A stretch of 64,000 bases of DNA from Carettochelys insculpta (taxonomy: Eukaryota > Chordata > Testudines > Carettochelyidae), in the NCBI RefSeq assembly GCF_033958435.1, contig NC_134147.1:45254001-45318000 (forward strand), in the 5' to 3' direction. Position numbers and translations under genes: made by a program. Positions within the stretch are counted from its first letter, which is position 1. The number at the start of each line of letters is the position of its first letter. Below the pieces are notes generated by a model. It had not been told where the DNA came from. It was given only the letters and a program-made list of their open reading frames with translations, and searched no databases. This document shows positions 42,191 to 53,094 of the stretch, piece by piece.

Positions 42191-43425
42191 AAAAATGGCT
42201 TTTGTAGTTTAGTTATTGTATGTAAATTCTCTCGAAAATGTGACTAATATAAACCACCACGGAAATGCCTGGAACTGGGAAGGACTTTTTGAAGGGTTAC
42301 AATGAAGTTGGTATCCTGAGAAATCTGTGCAGGGAGGGAAGAACTGCTAATGTGACTCCTCCAGTTCTGAAAGAATTCAGCCATTTGAAGCTTTGATGTG
42401 GGGAGGGGACCCCGCATGAGGCTGTTTACTCTCCGTCTCTTCAAATTCCCCGACAGGACAAAGGACCAACTCACAGATTCACAGGGGAGCTTGTTCTAAG
42501 CCTGTTACAAACTTCGAATCACAGGATAACCCATGTGTGGCGTTTGAAGGGCTGCTCACATGCCAGACTCCATGCTGGAAGTGGGGTGCCTGTGGTTATT
42601 GGCATGTTTGTAGGTTTTTCGATGATTTTTAACTTCCTTTCTCTGTGTTGTTTTTAACAATAAGAATTAAACGTGCTTGCTTGTAAAGAACTGTCTGGTA
42701 GATTAGCTGGGGTAATTGCACTATCAACCATTTCTGAAGAGATGGAACGACTAGCTTGGTAAGGCGGTCTGCCCTTTGCTAGAGAAATCCCAGTGCTGGC
42801 AGGAACTACAGCCTGTGGTAACCCCAGTCAGAAGGGAGAGAGGTGATGAGTGGGAGGCCAGAGCTTGGAGATGGTGCCCTGGCTGGACTGCAGATGAGAA
42901 ACAGGTTCCATTGCCCTGAATTTTGACATGGCAATGAGCTGACAAATTGATCAGACACGCAGCTCTAGCTTTGTAGGGCAATTCCCATGGTCCAGCAGCC
43001 TGGGATGTAGCTAGACACTCTCCAGATCATCATTCTCCTATTCCATTTTGTAGCGTAGGGGCTGACGGGAGAATAAATTCCAACCTTGGCAACTTCATGT
43101 CACCAAGTCAACTGGAAACATAGTGACTGCCAATGCCCCTTCCTTATTTTTACTGCGCTGGCTGCAGTTAACGAGTGAGCTTACACGTCAGAGCCTCGAG
43201 AGGCATCTAGAAGAAAGAAGCAATTACTACAAACAGGAGGCAGGCAGCCACAGGAGTATATGACAGTAATAAAGATCAGGAAGAGTTGAGATCCCATTTG
43301 TCAAATTTGATTAGTTGGTTGTATACTGACTCTTAGTTTATTTTTTGCTGATAAAAGCCTTCTTGTGTTGTAATCCAGACAGAGCCATTCAATAAAGAAA
43401 TTCTAGTTTATGTATACACCTAACT
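42191..43425. other. Unassigned sequence
   Basis: May include further upstream parts of the Penelope-like element to about 42480, but no GIY-YIG or RT motif is recognisable. Nothing else identified. Confidence 0.35.
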
Positions 43426-43429
43426 AATA

Positions 43430-44202
43430 GACTTACCCAGTGCTGCCCAGGCCCACGTCCACATCTGGGGTGGGAAGGCACAGCCTACCCTCCGGCTTCT
43501 CCCTGGGGCTGGCCCAGGGCAGAGTGTGGTGGGAGAAGCAGACTTGCTGCCTGCCAGCTTCTCCCCAGGGAGGAGGCGGGACCATGAACTGTGGTCAATA
43601 GTTGCTCCCGGGGGGACAGGGCTGGTCACCCCCTGCTGATGCTCCCTGTGGCTAGCCCTGGGTGACAGGACTGCAGGGTGGCTGTCTACTGCTAGTTGGG
43701 GTGGGTCTAAATGGCGAGGCCAGCAGCTGCTCCCAGGGCCACCAGCTCCACCCTCAGGGAGCCGCCAGGACCAGGGGATCCCTGGTATTAAGAGGGATGG
43801 GAGCTGCCAGAGCGTGTCTCTCCACCAGCTCCAGCCACAGGGAACTGCTGGGGATGAGGGAATCCCCAGCAGCAAAGCAGCTGTGAGCCAGCTGGGAGGT
43901 GCAGTGCTCCACCACCAGCTCCAGCCCCTGGCTTTCCCAGCTGTGGGAAGCTGTGCCACCACACCAGTCCACCCCCAGGCTCCCCCATCTGGGAGAAGCC
44001 GGGGGACAGCTATGCCACCGCACCGGTCCGTCCCCAGTTTCCCCAGAGTGCTGTGCCAGGCCATCTCTGAGCCCCGGAGCTGCTGGGAGCCTCCAGGGCT
44101 GGAGCTGCTGGTGTAGCTCCCGCCGACTCCCAGCAAAGAATTTGACTTGCGTTAATGTGAGAAACGTGTGAGTCAAATTTGTATAAGTCAGGGATTTACT
44201 GC
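43430..44202. repeat. GC-rich block with degenerate minisatellite and transposon-like end
   Basis: Units of roughly 50-60 bp recur loosely (CCACCAGCTCCAGCC, CACACCAGTCCACCCCCAGG, CGCACCGGTCCGTCCCCAG, each followed by a variant of CTGTGCCA). The right side carries GCGTTAATGTGAG and GTCAGGGATTTACTG, resembling the CAGTAAATCCCTGAC terminus of mariner-like elements in reptiles. A 238-codon minus-strand ORF (43420-44136) spans it but is proline, serine, glycine and tryptophan rich with no domain, so I treat it as repeat-derived. Confidence 0.5.
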
Positions 44203-44204
44203 AT

Positions 44205-44555
44205 CACTGCCCTTGCCATCACACCCCTGCTTCTGTCTGCTGAGAAACAATCCCATTCCAGGCACATCCCATTGTCCTGGTGCAACCAAACCCTGACCTT
44301 GCTTTAAGTTATGATAAGAGGAAGCTGCAGACCAAATTTGGCAATCCCAGCTCTTACCATATTGAAGTCGTTTTTGAACTAATTGACTCACAGGTGTATG
44401 GACAGAGAGAGACAGATGCATATTTCTAATACAGTTATATATTATATAGATTATTTATATATATTACTTTCTACCCCTCCAGTGGGAGACAGCCTCTTAG
44501 CCTGGTTTGGTGGCCTTGGGCTAGAGGGGCGTGCACGATCTGTATAGACAGAGCA
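44205..44555. other. Unassigned sequence
   Basis: Includes an AT-rich stretch at 44430-44470; nothing recognised. Confidence 0.4.
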
Positions 44556-44850
44556 CTTAGCTATTTCAAAATACATTGTCCACGTACATAGAGCCTATTT
44601 TGAAACAGAGCCGTAGGACACAGCGGCTGTGTCTACACTAGCCCAAAACTGTGAAATGGCCATGCAAATGGCCATTTCAAAGTTTAGTAATGAAGCGCTG
44701 AAATACATATTCGGCGCTTCATTAGCATGTGGGCGGCTGCGGTGCTTCAAAATTGATGCGGCTTGCTGCCGCGCGGCTCGTCCAGACGGGGCTCCTTTTC
44801 GAAAGGACCCCACCTACTTCGAAGTCCCCTTATTCCTATCTGCTCATAGG

Positions 44851-45560
44851 AGCTGCATCTACACGTGCACGCTACTTCGAAGTAGCGGCACTAACTTCGA
44901 AATAGCGCCCGTCACGTCTACACGCGTCGGGCGCTATTTCGAAGTTGAAATCGACGTTAGGCGGCGAGACGTCGAAGTCGCTAACCCCATGAGGGGATGG
45001 GAATAGCGCCCTACTTCGACGTTCAACATCGAAGTAGGGACGTGTAGACGATCCGCGTCCCGCAACATCGAAATAGCGGGGTCCTCCATGGCGGCCATCA
45101 GCTGAGGGGTTGAGAGATACTCTCTCTCCAGCCCTTGCGGGGCTCTGTGGTCACCGTGGGCAGCAGCCCTTAGCCCAGGGCTTCTGGCTGCTGCTGCTGC
45201 AGCTGGGGGTCCGTGCTGCATATACAGGGTCTGCAACTAGTTGTTGGCTCTGTGTATCTTGCACTGTTTAATGAAAGTGTGTCTGGGAGGGGCCCTTTAA
45301 GGGAGCGACTTGCTGTTGAGTCCGCCCCGTGACCCTGTCTGCAGCTGTGCCTGGCTCCCTTATTTCGATGTGTGCTACTTTGGCGTGTAGACGTTCCCTC
45401 GCTGTGCCTATTTCGATGTTGGGCTGAGCAACGTCGAAGTTGAACATCGACGTTGCCAGCCCTGGAGGACGTGTAGACGTTATTCATCGAAATAGCCTAT
45501 TTCGATGTCGCAACATCGAAATAAGCTATTTCGAAGTTGGGTGCACGTGTAGACGTAGCC
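44851..45560. mobile_element. MITE-B copy 2 (710 bp)
   Basis: Starts AGCTGCATCTACACGTGCAC and ends GTGCACGTGTAGACGTAGCC; flanked by AGG on both sides (44848-44850, 45561-45563). Collinear with 21486-22196 over its full length and very similar. Minus-strand ORFs of 100-105 codons correspond to those in copy 1 but diverge in frame, which argues against selection on a protein. Confidence 0.85.
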
Positions 45561-45730
45561 AGGGAGTAAAATACATGCAGTTTTCATATTGCAACAGGAC
45601 TACTTAACCGTGGGGCTATATGGAGTTTAAGAATTTAAATTCGGGAACATCCCTGAACAACAAACATTTTGGTTAGAAAGGTAATTTTTTTTAAAAAAAG
45701 AAACACAATTACAGGCAAGACTAAGTATAA
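45561..45730 (+). repeat. 170-bp inverted duplicate, inner copy
   Basis: Reverse complement of 46156-46324, with about five substitutions and one T-run length change by eye (roughly 97% identical). It sits inside the loop of MITE-C, while the outer copy lies just outside MITE-E, so flanking sequence was copied backwards into the nest. Confidence 0.9.
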
Positions 45731-46155
45731 CCTGCTCATAGGAATAAGGGGACTTGGAAGTAGGCGGGGTCCTTTCGAAGAGGAGCCCCGTTGGGACGAG
45801 CCGCGCGGTGGCGAGCCGCGTCAATTTCGAAGCGCCGCGGCCTCCTGCATGCTAATGAAGTGCTGAATATGTATTTCAGCGCTTCATTAGTAAACTTTGA
45901 AATGGCCATTTCGAAGTTTTTGGCTAGTGTAGACACGGCCACTATGTCTTATTTCAAAATAGGCTCTATTCCCTGTCTTGAAAGCACCTATTAAATAGCT
46001 ATTTCAAAATTGTCATTATGCCTCATAGAATGAGGTGTACCATCTTCAAGATCAGCCAACCGCTATTTCAAAATAGCAGTTGCATTGTCTGCATGCTAGG
46101 ACAGTTATTTTGAAATAACAACTGTTAATAACAGCTGTGTAGACCACCCTTCCCT

Positions 46156-46324
46156 TTATACTTAGTCTTGCCTGTAATTGTGTTTCTTTTTTTAAAAAAA
46201 TTACCTTTCTAACCAAAATTTTTGTTGTTCAGGGATGTTCCCGAATTTAATTTCTTAAACTCCATATAGCCCCACTGTTAAGTAGTCCTGTTGCAATGTG
46301 CAAACTGCATGTATTTTACTCCCT
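46156..46324 (-). repeat. 170-bp inverted duplicate, outer copy
   Basis: Contains ACTTAGTCTTGCCTGTAATT and GATGTTCCCGAATTTAATTT; the mirror sequences are at 45561-45730. Begins six bases after the terminus of MITE-E, so it appears to be the original flank. Confidence 0.9.
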
Positions 46325-46329
46325 TGTCC

Positions 46330-46785
46330 TTTTTCATGAATTATCTCATTTGGCCAAAACAAATATAGATGACAAGCTAAGTTTTTCTCTACCGCACACT
46401 GAAAATTTTTAAGAAGCAGAATGATAGGAAAATCATCTGTCAGGTACTGTGTCACTTACAGGGACAAGGCACATCAATCTGTCTGAATGGCGGTGGAAAA
46501 ATCAAGGTACAGTTGACAGTTGTTGAACTTGCACCTTCATCTTTGGAAGAGTGAAAACTGTGTATTTCTTGCACCTATCAGCTATTTTTGGTTGCATACA
46601 TTGTCCCTGAAGGCATGATCTGCCTTTTCCCTTGGCCCTGATAAAAATGACAACCTGCACAAAATAGTGGTGACAGCTTTCCTGAGCAGCCAGGTAGGCT
46701 GGGACCTCAAGGGAGATTGTCAGATACTGTAAGCTAAGATTTTATTTCTCGCTCCTGCTGAGATCAGGGTTCCTTTTTGCTAGCT
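46330..46785. other. Unassigned sequence
   Basis: No gene or repeat recognised. Confidence 0.4.
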
Positions 46786-46789
46786 AATA

Positions 46790-46955
46790 TACAGCTACAT
46801 AGCAAGAGGCAGTCCCTGCCCCAGAGAGCTTACCATGTAAATAGACAAGACAGACAGTTGATTCATAACTGCCTGTTTACAAGGCAGGGAGCTAAGTTAC
46901 AAATTAAGTAACTGCCCAAGGGAGGTCCAGGCATTGTTTGTAGAGCAGAGGAGTA
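46790..46955 (-). mobile_element. MIR-type SINE fragment
   Basis: GGCAGTCCCTGCCCCAGAGA, GCTTACCATGTAAATAGACA, AGACAGACAGTTG, then AAGTAACTGCCCAAGG match the MIR-derived SINE family of turtles and crocodilians. Confidence 0.55.
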
Positions 46956-46959
46956 ACAA

Positions 46960-48268
46960 CAAGACTAGACTTATTCGTCATTAGGACTCTTCAGATACCT
47001 AGAAAACCTCCTGTTCTAAACTGTAGTGCCCATTCGTAAGACAGAATGGGCCATATTTTCAGCTGGTCTATACTGGTGTGTCTAAATTAAAGTCAATGGA
47101 GACAAGTCAGTTTGTACTGGAAGAGGCAATGGCTCTTAATCCCCAACCACAACGTGAGTTTAGTTGCACTTTTCTATTTTGGATATTTAATAGTTTCCTG
47201 ACAGACTGTAAGCAGTACAGAGAGTTCTTTGCTCCTGGGAACTGTTGTGCACAGAACGTGGTAAGACTAAGGAGTTATATGCTTAAATAGCTGTGTGTTG
47301 TAATGAGAATATCTCCTAAGTGCAGCACTATCTATCTCTGTTCTCATGGTCAGAGTAATGTCCATCCATTGACACCTTGAGGAGAATGAGGGAGTATTTC
47401 TGGAGAACACCATAGGCACCATATTTGTTTACTTACTTGATAGTCTCTTGCTTGACTGCATGAAGTTAAAGCAAAGGAAGCTGCTAGAAGACAAAGAGAA
47501 AACGAAATAAGGACAGAGATAAGACACCTCCCCAGAGAATGCCAAGAGCCTTAAGGGAACAATGGGGGAGCTATTCATTAGGAAATATCTTGCTAGCTGG
47601 GCTAGCAAGTTTACTTTTCATGTGACATTTTAGTTACTGATGCTCACAGCAGGGTTGCCAGATTCCACTGGCTTCCATCCACATAGCTTTTTCCCTACCT
47701 GTATTACTAAAGTCACACACACAGAAAGCAAACGCACATCTTTCTGACCTTCGCTTTGGTGACTGTTTCCTGGGGTGCTTCCTGTATAATCTTTCCTACG
47801 ATGCTATTGCTGGTGTAGCACCAGGCTGCACTCATTGGCAGCAAGTCAGCTTCAAACACAAGGCCAAGTTTGTTCCAAGTGCGCTGTCAGGTTCCTTCAT
47901 ATCAATGCATCAATTTTTAAATTCTGGCTTTCACATATAAAGCCTCCCTTGGCCCAGCTGTATGGGTGTGAAGAGCAGAACACAGAACTTTACTTCCAGG
48001 GCCCAGTCACCTGACGTGAGTCAGGATTTTGAAAGGTTAATATCCTTGTTTCATGGCATGAGTCACTACCATCTGGCATGGTCTCAGTTCTCTTAGCTGG
48101 CTGCAGTGTATTCCACCAGCTTTTGAACCAGGTCTTCCCCTAGTGGCTAAGAACAGATTTAAATCTGCTATTTCCTGGATTTATACATGTTACTGGAAAC
48201 CCATCTCACAGATGTCCTCCATTAAAATACAGGGTTTTTCTCCTTTTTACCTTTTTCTCCTTTTTACC
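46960..48268. other. Unassigned sequence
   Basis: 47048-47105 has a GGCCATATTTTCAGCTGGTC and AAAGTCAATGGAG piece of a common palindromic reptile repeat. Nothing else recognised. Confidence 0.4.
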
Positions 48269-48271
48269 TCA

Positions 48272-48567
48272 GGCCAGGGCTTCAGTAGGAGGTAAACTCA
48301 ATTTTAGGTTCACAAATCCAACTAGAAGAACTGCACGGCTGGAGTTCATCTTGTCTAAAATCGATTTTTGCCACCATCCACACAGCAGTAGGTTGACAGG
48401 AGAAACTCCCTTGTTGATTTCCTTTATTTCTTGAGACTGCCAGGAGTTCCAGGGCCGACAGTGGTGCCATGCCAGTTCGATTTAGCGTGTCCCCACTAGG
48501 TCTGGTAAATGGAATTCTGGAAGATCGCCCACCTGCATATTGATAGTCTCATGAGTGTAGACGTACC
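48272..48567. mobile_element. MITE-A copy 4
   Basis: GGCCAGGGCTTCAGTAGGAG at the left and GAGTGTAGACGTACC at the right, with the shared internal GTTGACAGGAGAAACTCCC and CAGTTCGATTTAGCGTGTCC blocks. Flanks TCA and TTC. Non-coding. Confidence 0.7.
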
Positions 48568-48569
48568 TT

Positions 48570-49588
48570 CACTGAGAATGGTCCCTTGTGTCTTCAGCGC
48601 TTGGCACCTTACAGTGGGCTGGTTACTCTTTGGGTGAAACTTCAGTGAGACAGACCATTTTCACTAGGCTGTTTTATTCACACTAGGCACATATGTCCTG
48701 TTTGCCCCTATGAAAGGTGGCAATGACATCTTCAAAGCCCGTCTTTTCCCAAGCCAATGGAGTCTATATAAACTCGGCAGACCTACAGCTGCCTCTGGAA
48801 CCGTTCACCAGAAGGTTCTCCTTCTTCCTTCCTGGCTCTGAGTCGAGCAGCCTCCAGCCCAGAGGTACCCTGTCACCCTCTGCCTCTTAGTCTAGTCTGC
48901 TCCATGGTTTAGTTCAGTTGGACTTAAACACAGGACACTTATTCTTATCCTGTCCCTCTGGTATGCTGCATGTTGTTCTGTCTCTAACTCCTTGTCCTAT
49001 CATAGCCAAAGTTCACAATGGCTGGGCCACCTGGATTCCACTTCCCCAGACAAAAGACAATGTCCATGCCCCTACCCAAATACCATGATCAGATCAGGGA
49101 TTTTTTTTGTCAGCACCTTACCTGGCTTGCCCCTTTGTGACAAATTCCTATCCATCACCCAATAATCCAACAGTAGACGCATTTGCCATAACAACGTATG
49201 CATTCATGGCTCTGGGACCCATAGACCTCCCAGTGAAGTCTATTCAGTTGTCTTTTTACTAGAAGTTGGGGGCTAGTGGTGCTTTACCTAAGTACGTTGG
49301 GACATTGCTACTGGCATGCTATCTCTCTCTCTAAATTACATTGTACAATCAGTTCCTGAATCCATTATCTTACTTTCCTGAGTACTGGGCTGCAGTTTCA
49401 TTTAAAATCCCTTTGTTGTCTTTATGTGCAGGTGCTGTTTCTTCTCTTCTGGTCCCATGTATCCAGTTTTGTTAGAGCAGAAAATTAGGTTACTGTAAGC
49501 ATTATCTCATACTAATACCTTGTCCAGCCCACGTTCTCTCTCTTCTCCTTGGACTGCACTTGCTGCTGATATCCCCTCTTGTATGTTG
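48570..49588. other. Unassigned sequence
   Basis: No gene or repeat recognised. Confidence 0.4.
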
Positions 49589-49592
49589 CCAA

Positions 49593-49796
49593 TCAGATTT
49601 GTAAGTAATATAAATTGCTTCTCCGTGTTTTCTTTTTTACTTTATAAATCGTCCCACATGGTTCAGTGTCAAACGCTTCCCTGAAGTCCTGATGGATGAT
49701 GTCCATTTTATACTGATTTACCAGTGATGTAATGTCATCAGAGAATTCAAACACATTTACCAGGCATGAGCCTCTTCTCGGGAATGCAGCTGTCAC
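49593..49796 (-). pseudogene. LINE (CR1/L2-type) reverse transcriptase fragment
   Basis: Minus-strand frame reads CLVNVFEF, DDITSLVNQYKMDIIHQDF, REAFDTEP and YKVKK. This is the RT block A region (the D of xDFxxAFDxxP is present) of a CR1/L2-type LINE. About 60 codons, no flanking motifs readable. Confidence 0.65.
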
Positions 49797-50124
49797 TCAG
49801 TGTATCTCAGTGATCTCAGCTGTGAGCTAGCGGATTGTCAATTCTGCTGCAAACTGACCTGGCCCTTGGTGTCCATTCTGTATAACAGCATGCCTCGCCC
49901 AAGGACTCCAATTTCACAGCATGGAAAACAAAGGCGAGGAGTTTAGAAGAAGCTCAGGAGGATCCAGAATTCCTTTAAAAATAAAGAAACCAGAAACCTC
50001 AGCAAGATGAATCCATATGCTATGATTACAGTTACATAGGTCTCACAGGGTGCTGGTATAAGAATCACTCTCTTACTAGAAGGTCCAAGTCAAGGGATGC
50101 CCCAGCCAGGAGAAGTAGTTGAAT

Positions 50125-50890
50125 TAATACACATAGCTATACAAAGGGGAACATGGACAACTAGGGTGTTATAGCCCAGTCAGTTTAACTTCAGTACCCA
50201 GAAATACAAGGGGGCAAATCATGAAGGAATCAGTTTGTAAGTACCTAGAAGATAATAAGGTGATAACAGTAAAGAGGGATTTTAGCAAAACCAAAAAGCA
50301 GTCATGTAGTACTTTAAAGACCAACAAAATGATTTATTAAGTGATGTGCTTTCGAGCATTTCTTCAGATCTGTCCCATGAAAGCTCATCACCTAATAAAT
50401 TATTTTGTTAGTCTTTAAAGTGCTACATGACTGCTTTTTTGTTTTGGTAGAATACAGGCTAACACAGCTACTTCTCTGTTACTTAAGAGGGCTTGTTAAG
50501 ATTAAATCATGTCAACCAACCATGTCAGAGAGCAGCAAGCCTTGTGAATAGGGGGAAGCAACAGATATGATATACCTTAACTTTAGCAGAGCTTTTAATA
50601 CAGTGATACATGATCTTCTAGTAAGCAAACTAGGGAAATATAGCCTGGACAAAGCTACTGTAAGTTTGACTGGCTGGCAAAGCATTCTGAGAAAGTAGTT
50701 ATCAGAGGTTCACAATCCAGGAGGAAGAGCATGTTGAGTGACATCCTGCAAGGATGTGTTCTGGGTCTGCTTCTGTTCAATATCTTCTAAAATGGTTTGG
50801 ACAATGGCATAGAGAGCACACATATAAAATTTGAAACCCAGTTGGGAGGAGTTGCACACACTTTGGAGGACAGGTTTAGAATGCCAGGGC
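50125..50890 (+). mobile_element. CR1 LINE RT fragment, interrupted
   Basis: CR1 ORF2 RT region in two parts: 50125-50285 and 50485-50890, split by a Penelope-like insertion. The second part decodes in pieces to TNL-type, LAELLIQ-type and VFNIF-like RT motifs, with many stops. Confidence 0.65.
50286..50484. mobile_element. Penelope-like retroelement copy C inside CR1
   Basis: The arms AAAAAGCAGTCATGTAGTAC (left) and TAAAGTGCTACATGACTGCTT (right, minus last base) are inverted matches. Flanks AAGAGGGATT (50272-50281) and AAGAGGGCTT (50485-50494) are a near-perfect duplication of the CR1 target. The right arm keeps CCCATGAAAGCTCATCACC; the left arm has a shortened ribozyme-like core (TCTTCAG at 50361-50367, TTTC at 50350-50353 on the plus strand) with stem II lost. 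Confidence 0.65.
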
Positions 50891-51350
50891 TGATGACAGA
50901 GTTGCTGGACTTCTAGGCTTCCAGTTTTTGGCTTTGATCCCCAGCTCTCTATCTGGTTGAATCCCCTGTTCTGGCCTTTGGCACCCATGCTGGGTGTTGC
51001 TGACCCCTGCTCTATCCAGTAAGCTGAATTCTTCCTTCCAACAGTAGGCATGACTACGCATAGCCCAGACACTGGGGAGCCAACAGGCTAGCCAGTCCCT
51101 TGGGCAAGAAGGGGAGGCTCTGTGCTGCTGGAAGGGCTGGAGCTTTGAGCAGAAAGGGTGAGGTCGGGGCAGCCAGCCCTTGGCACCACCTGGACAATGC
51201 TGCGCCACACACCCTGCATCCTCCTCCCCCACAACCCTCAGCAGTGCCTGGTGCGCTGGAGTGATCTGTGAGGGACTTCAGTGGGGATTTAAAGGGCATG
51301 GGACTCCAGCCACTGCCCCAGTAGCAGCATCAGCATGCAGAAGCCCCAGG
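50885..51350. repeat. GC-rich interspersed repeats, hAT-like end at 51009
   Basis: GGGTGTTGCTGACCCCTG ending at 51009 resembles the hAT terminus seen at 33570-33877. The following 51130-51310 part is the same GC-rich family as 21050-21240. ORFs on both strands here are compositional. Confidence 0.4.
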
Positions 51351-51357
51351 CCCTTTT

Positions 51358-51915
51358 ATAGAATCATAGACTCCTAGAGCTGGAAGGGACCTTAAGAGGT
51401 CCTTGAGTCCAGTCCCCTGCCTGAAACAGGATCAACCCCAACTAAATCATCCCAGCCAGGACTTTGTCAAGCCGGAACTTAAAAAACCTCTAGGGAAGGA
51501 GATTCCACCACCTTGCTGGGTAACACATTTCAGTGCTTCACCACCCGCCTGGTGAAATAGTTTTTCCTAATACCTGACCTACGCCTCCCTGCTGTAACTT
51601 CAGACCATTGCTCCTTGGTCTGCCATCCGTCACTACCAAGAACAGCCTCTCTCCATCCTCTTTAGAGCCCCCCTTCAGGAAGTGGAAGGCTGCCATCAAA
51701 TTGCCGATCACTCTTCTCTTCTGCAAATTAAATAAGCCCAAATCCCTCAGCCTGTCCTCACAGGTCATGTGCTCCAGCCCCCTCATCATTTTCATTGCCC
51801 TCCATTGGACCTGCTCCAGTGCATCCACATCCTTTCTGTATTGGGGGAAGGCCCAGAACTGGATGCACTACTCCAGATGAGGCCTCACCAGTGCCGAATA
51901 AAGGCTCTGAGGGTA
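51358..51915 (-). mobile_element. CR1 LINE, 0.55 kb
   Basis: Plus strand TATAGAATCATAGACTCCTA, GAGCTGGAAGGGACCTTAAG and GTCCAGTCCCCTGCC mark the reversed 3' end. Coding part is readable to the 5' break at about 51915. Fairly well preserved. Confidence 0.9.
51538..51828 (-). pseudogene. CR1 ORF2 C-terminal fragment
   Basis: 97 codons: MDALEQVQWRAMKMMRGLEH, LRDLGLFNLQKRRVIGNLMA, RPRSNGLKLQQG. Same region as 32928-33332 from a different CR1 subfamily. Confidence 0.85.
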
Positions 51916-52375
51916 GAGTTGCCCCCTTTGCCTGCTCCCATTGGCAGGGCTGCCCAGATGGTGACGGCTCCATAAGTCAAGAAAGATGTAGACAAACTGG
52001 AGCAACTCCAGAAGAGAGAAACAAAAATGAATTAAGATCTACAAAACATGGCCTACTAGGAAAAATTGAGAAAAATGTGTTGGTTTAGTCCGGAGAAGAG
52101 AAAACAGAGAGGTGACATGAGAACAGTCTGTAGGCACACAAAAGCTTGTTATAAAAATACGATGATAAGTTGTTCTCCTTAATCACTGAGGACAGGACAA
52201 GAAGTGATGGTCTTGAATTTCAGAGAGGGAGATTAAAGTCAGATGTTAGCAAAAACTTCCTAACTGTCAGGGAAGTTAAGCACTGGAAGAAACTACCTAG
52301 GAAGGCTGTGGAATTGCCTTCGTTGGAGCTTTTTAAGGCCAGTTTGGACACACACCTGTCAGGGATGGTCTAGAT

Positions 52376-53094
52376 CAGGAATTTGCAACCTGCATGCTGC
52401 TCTTTAAGGATTTCTTTGTGGCTCCCAGTGCTATAATTGTAAAATAATAATAAAAAGAAACCTTTTTGATTACTTTCAATAAGCTGTGAATATCCAAAAA
52501 CCCAACAATGAACAATTCACATATAAATAACAATGTGTGATCTTGAAATGTTTAGTATATACAGTGCATTGTGAGATGTGATACTGTATCTGTGTTTTGA
52601 TCGTGTTGCTAATGAAGCCTTGATTTTGAGAAGGAAAAGGAAGTTTGTGGCATTCCTGCTATGAAGGGCAACACCCATTTTAAGAAACAAAACTGAAATT
52701 AAATGTGAAGTAAAATTGGCGTAATTCAAGTGGGGCTGGAATGGCTTCAAAAAAGAGGAAAATTGAAGCTGAAAAAAGAGAATTCCAAACTGAATGGCCC
52801 AGTTCTTCCCATTTATATTGAAGCTCCCCTGGGTTCCCTTTATGTCTCATTTGCAATGAGGAATTCACCAACAACAAACAATGCAACCTCGAGAGAATAT
52901 GTAAAAAGTTTTTGAACATCCTGAAGTAAACATGTATCACATTATAAATCACTATGTGCTGTTCTTAGAATACAGGTTACAAAAAGTATGGTTTGACATG
53001 ATTTATTAAGGACCATCTCATACTGACATGCATTGCAGTTTTTGAATTACTGAGTTTTTTACTGAATTCTTGCTATTTTGGTTGCCAACCCCTG
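52376..53094 (+). mobile_element. hAT transposon (Charlie-like) with perfect 8-bp TSD
   Basis: 719 bp. Ends CAGGAATTTGCAACCTG and GGTTGCCAACCCCTG; flanked by GTCTAGAT at 52368-52375 and 53095-53102, an exact 8-bp duplication of the CR1 sequence and a match to nTCTAGAn. Carries a fragment of transposase start (52741-52921), so it derives from a once autonomous element by internal deletion. Confidence 0.92.
52741..52921 (+). pseudogene. hAT transposase N-terminal remnant
   Basis: The frame from ATG at 52741 reads MASKKRKIEAEKREFQTEWP, a stop after about 26 codons, then FPLCLICNEEFTNNKQCNLE. The basic KRK start, aromatic/E-rich helix and CLICNE half of a BED-like zinc finger are typical of Charlie/ZBED/GTF2IRD2-type hAT transposases. 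The rest of the finger and the catalytic domain are absent. Confidence 0.65.

Larger units (their letters stand above)
44625..45940. mobile_element. MITE-C copy 2, split at its centre
   Basis: Left arm 44625-44850 and right arm 45732-45940 mirror each other: GGCTGTGTCTACACTAGCCC with GGCTAGTGTAGACACGGCC, GAAGCGCTGAAATACATATT with ATATGTATTTCAGCGCTTC, and TCGAAGTCCCCTTATTCC with GGAATAAGGGGACTTGGAAG. The loop CTGCTCATAGG occurs on both sides (44840-44850 and 45732-45742), showing that the 880-bp interior was inserted at the hairpin tip. Confidence 0.85.
44560..46150. mobile_element. MITE-E, outermost layer of nest
   Basis: Left part 44560-44624 (AGCTATTTCAAAATACATTG, AGAGCCTATTTTGAAACAGA) and right part 45941-46150 (TATTTCAAAATAGGCTCTAT, CGCTATTTCAAAATAGCAGT, terminus GCTGTGTAGACC) are pieces of one TATTTCAAAATAG-rich MITE. 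They are separated by MITE-C and its contents. Left terminus not resolved. Confidence 0.55.

Noticed and set aside
43420..44136. 238-codon minus-strand ORF
   Set aside because: Lies in GC-rich degenerate minisatellite-like sequence with low stop density on both strands; composition-driven, no domain.
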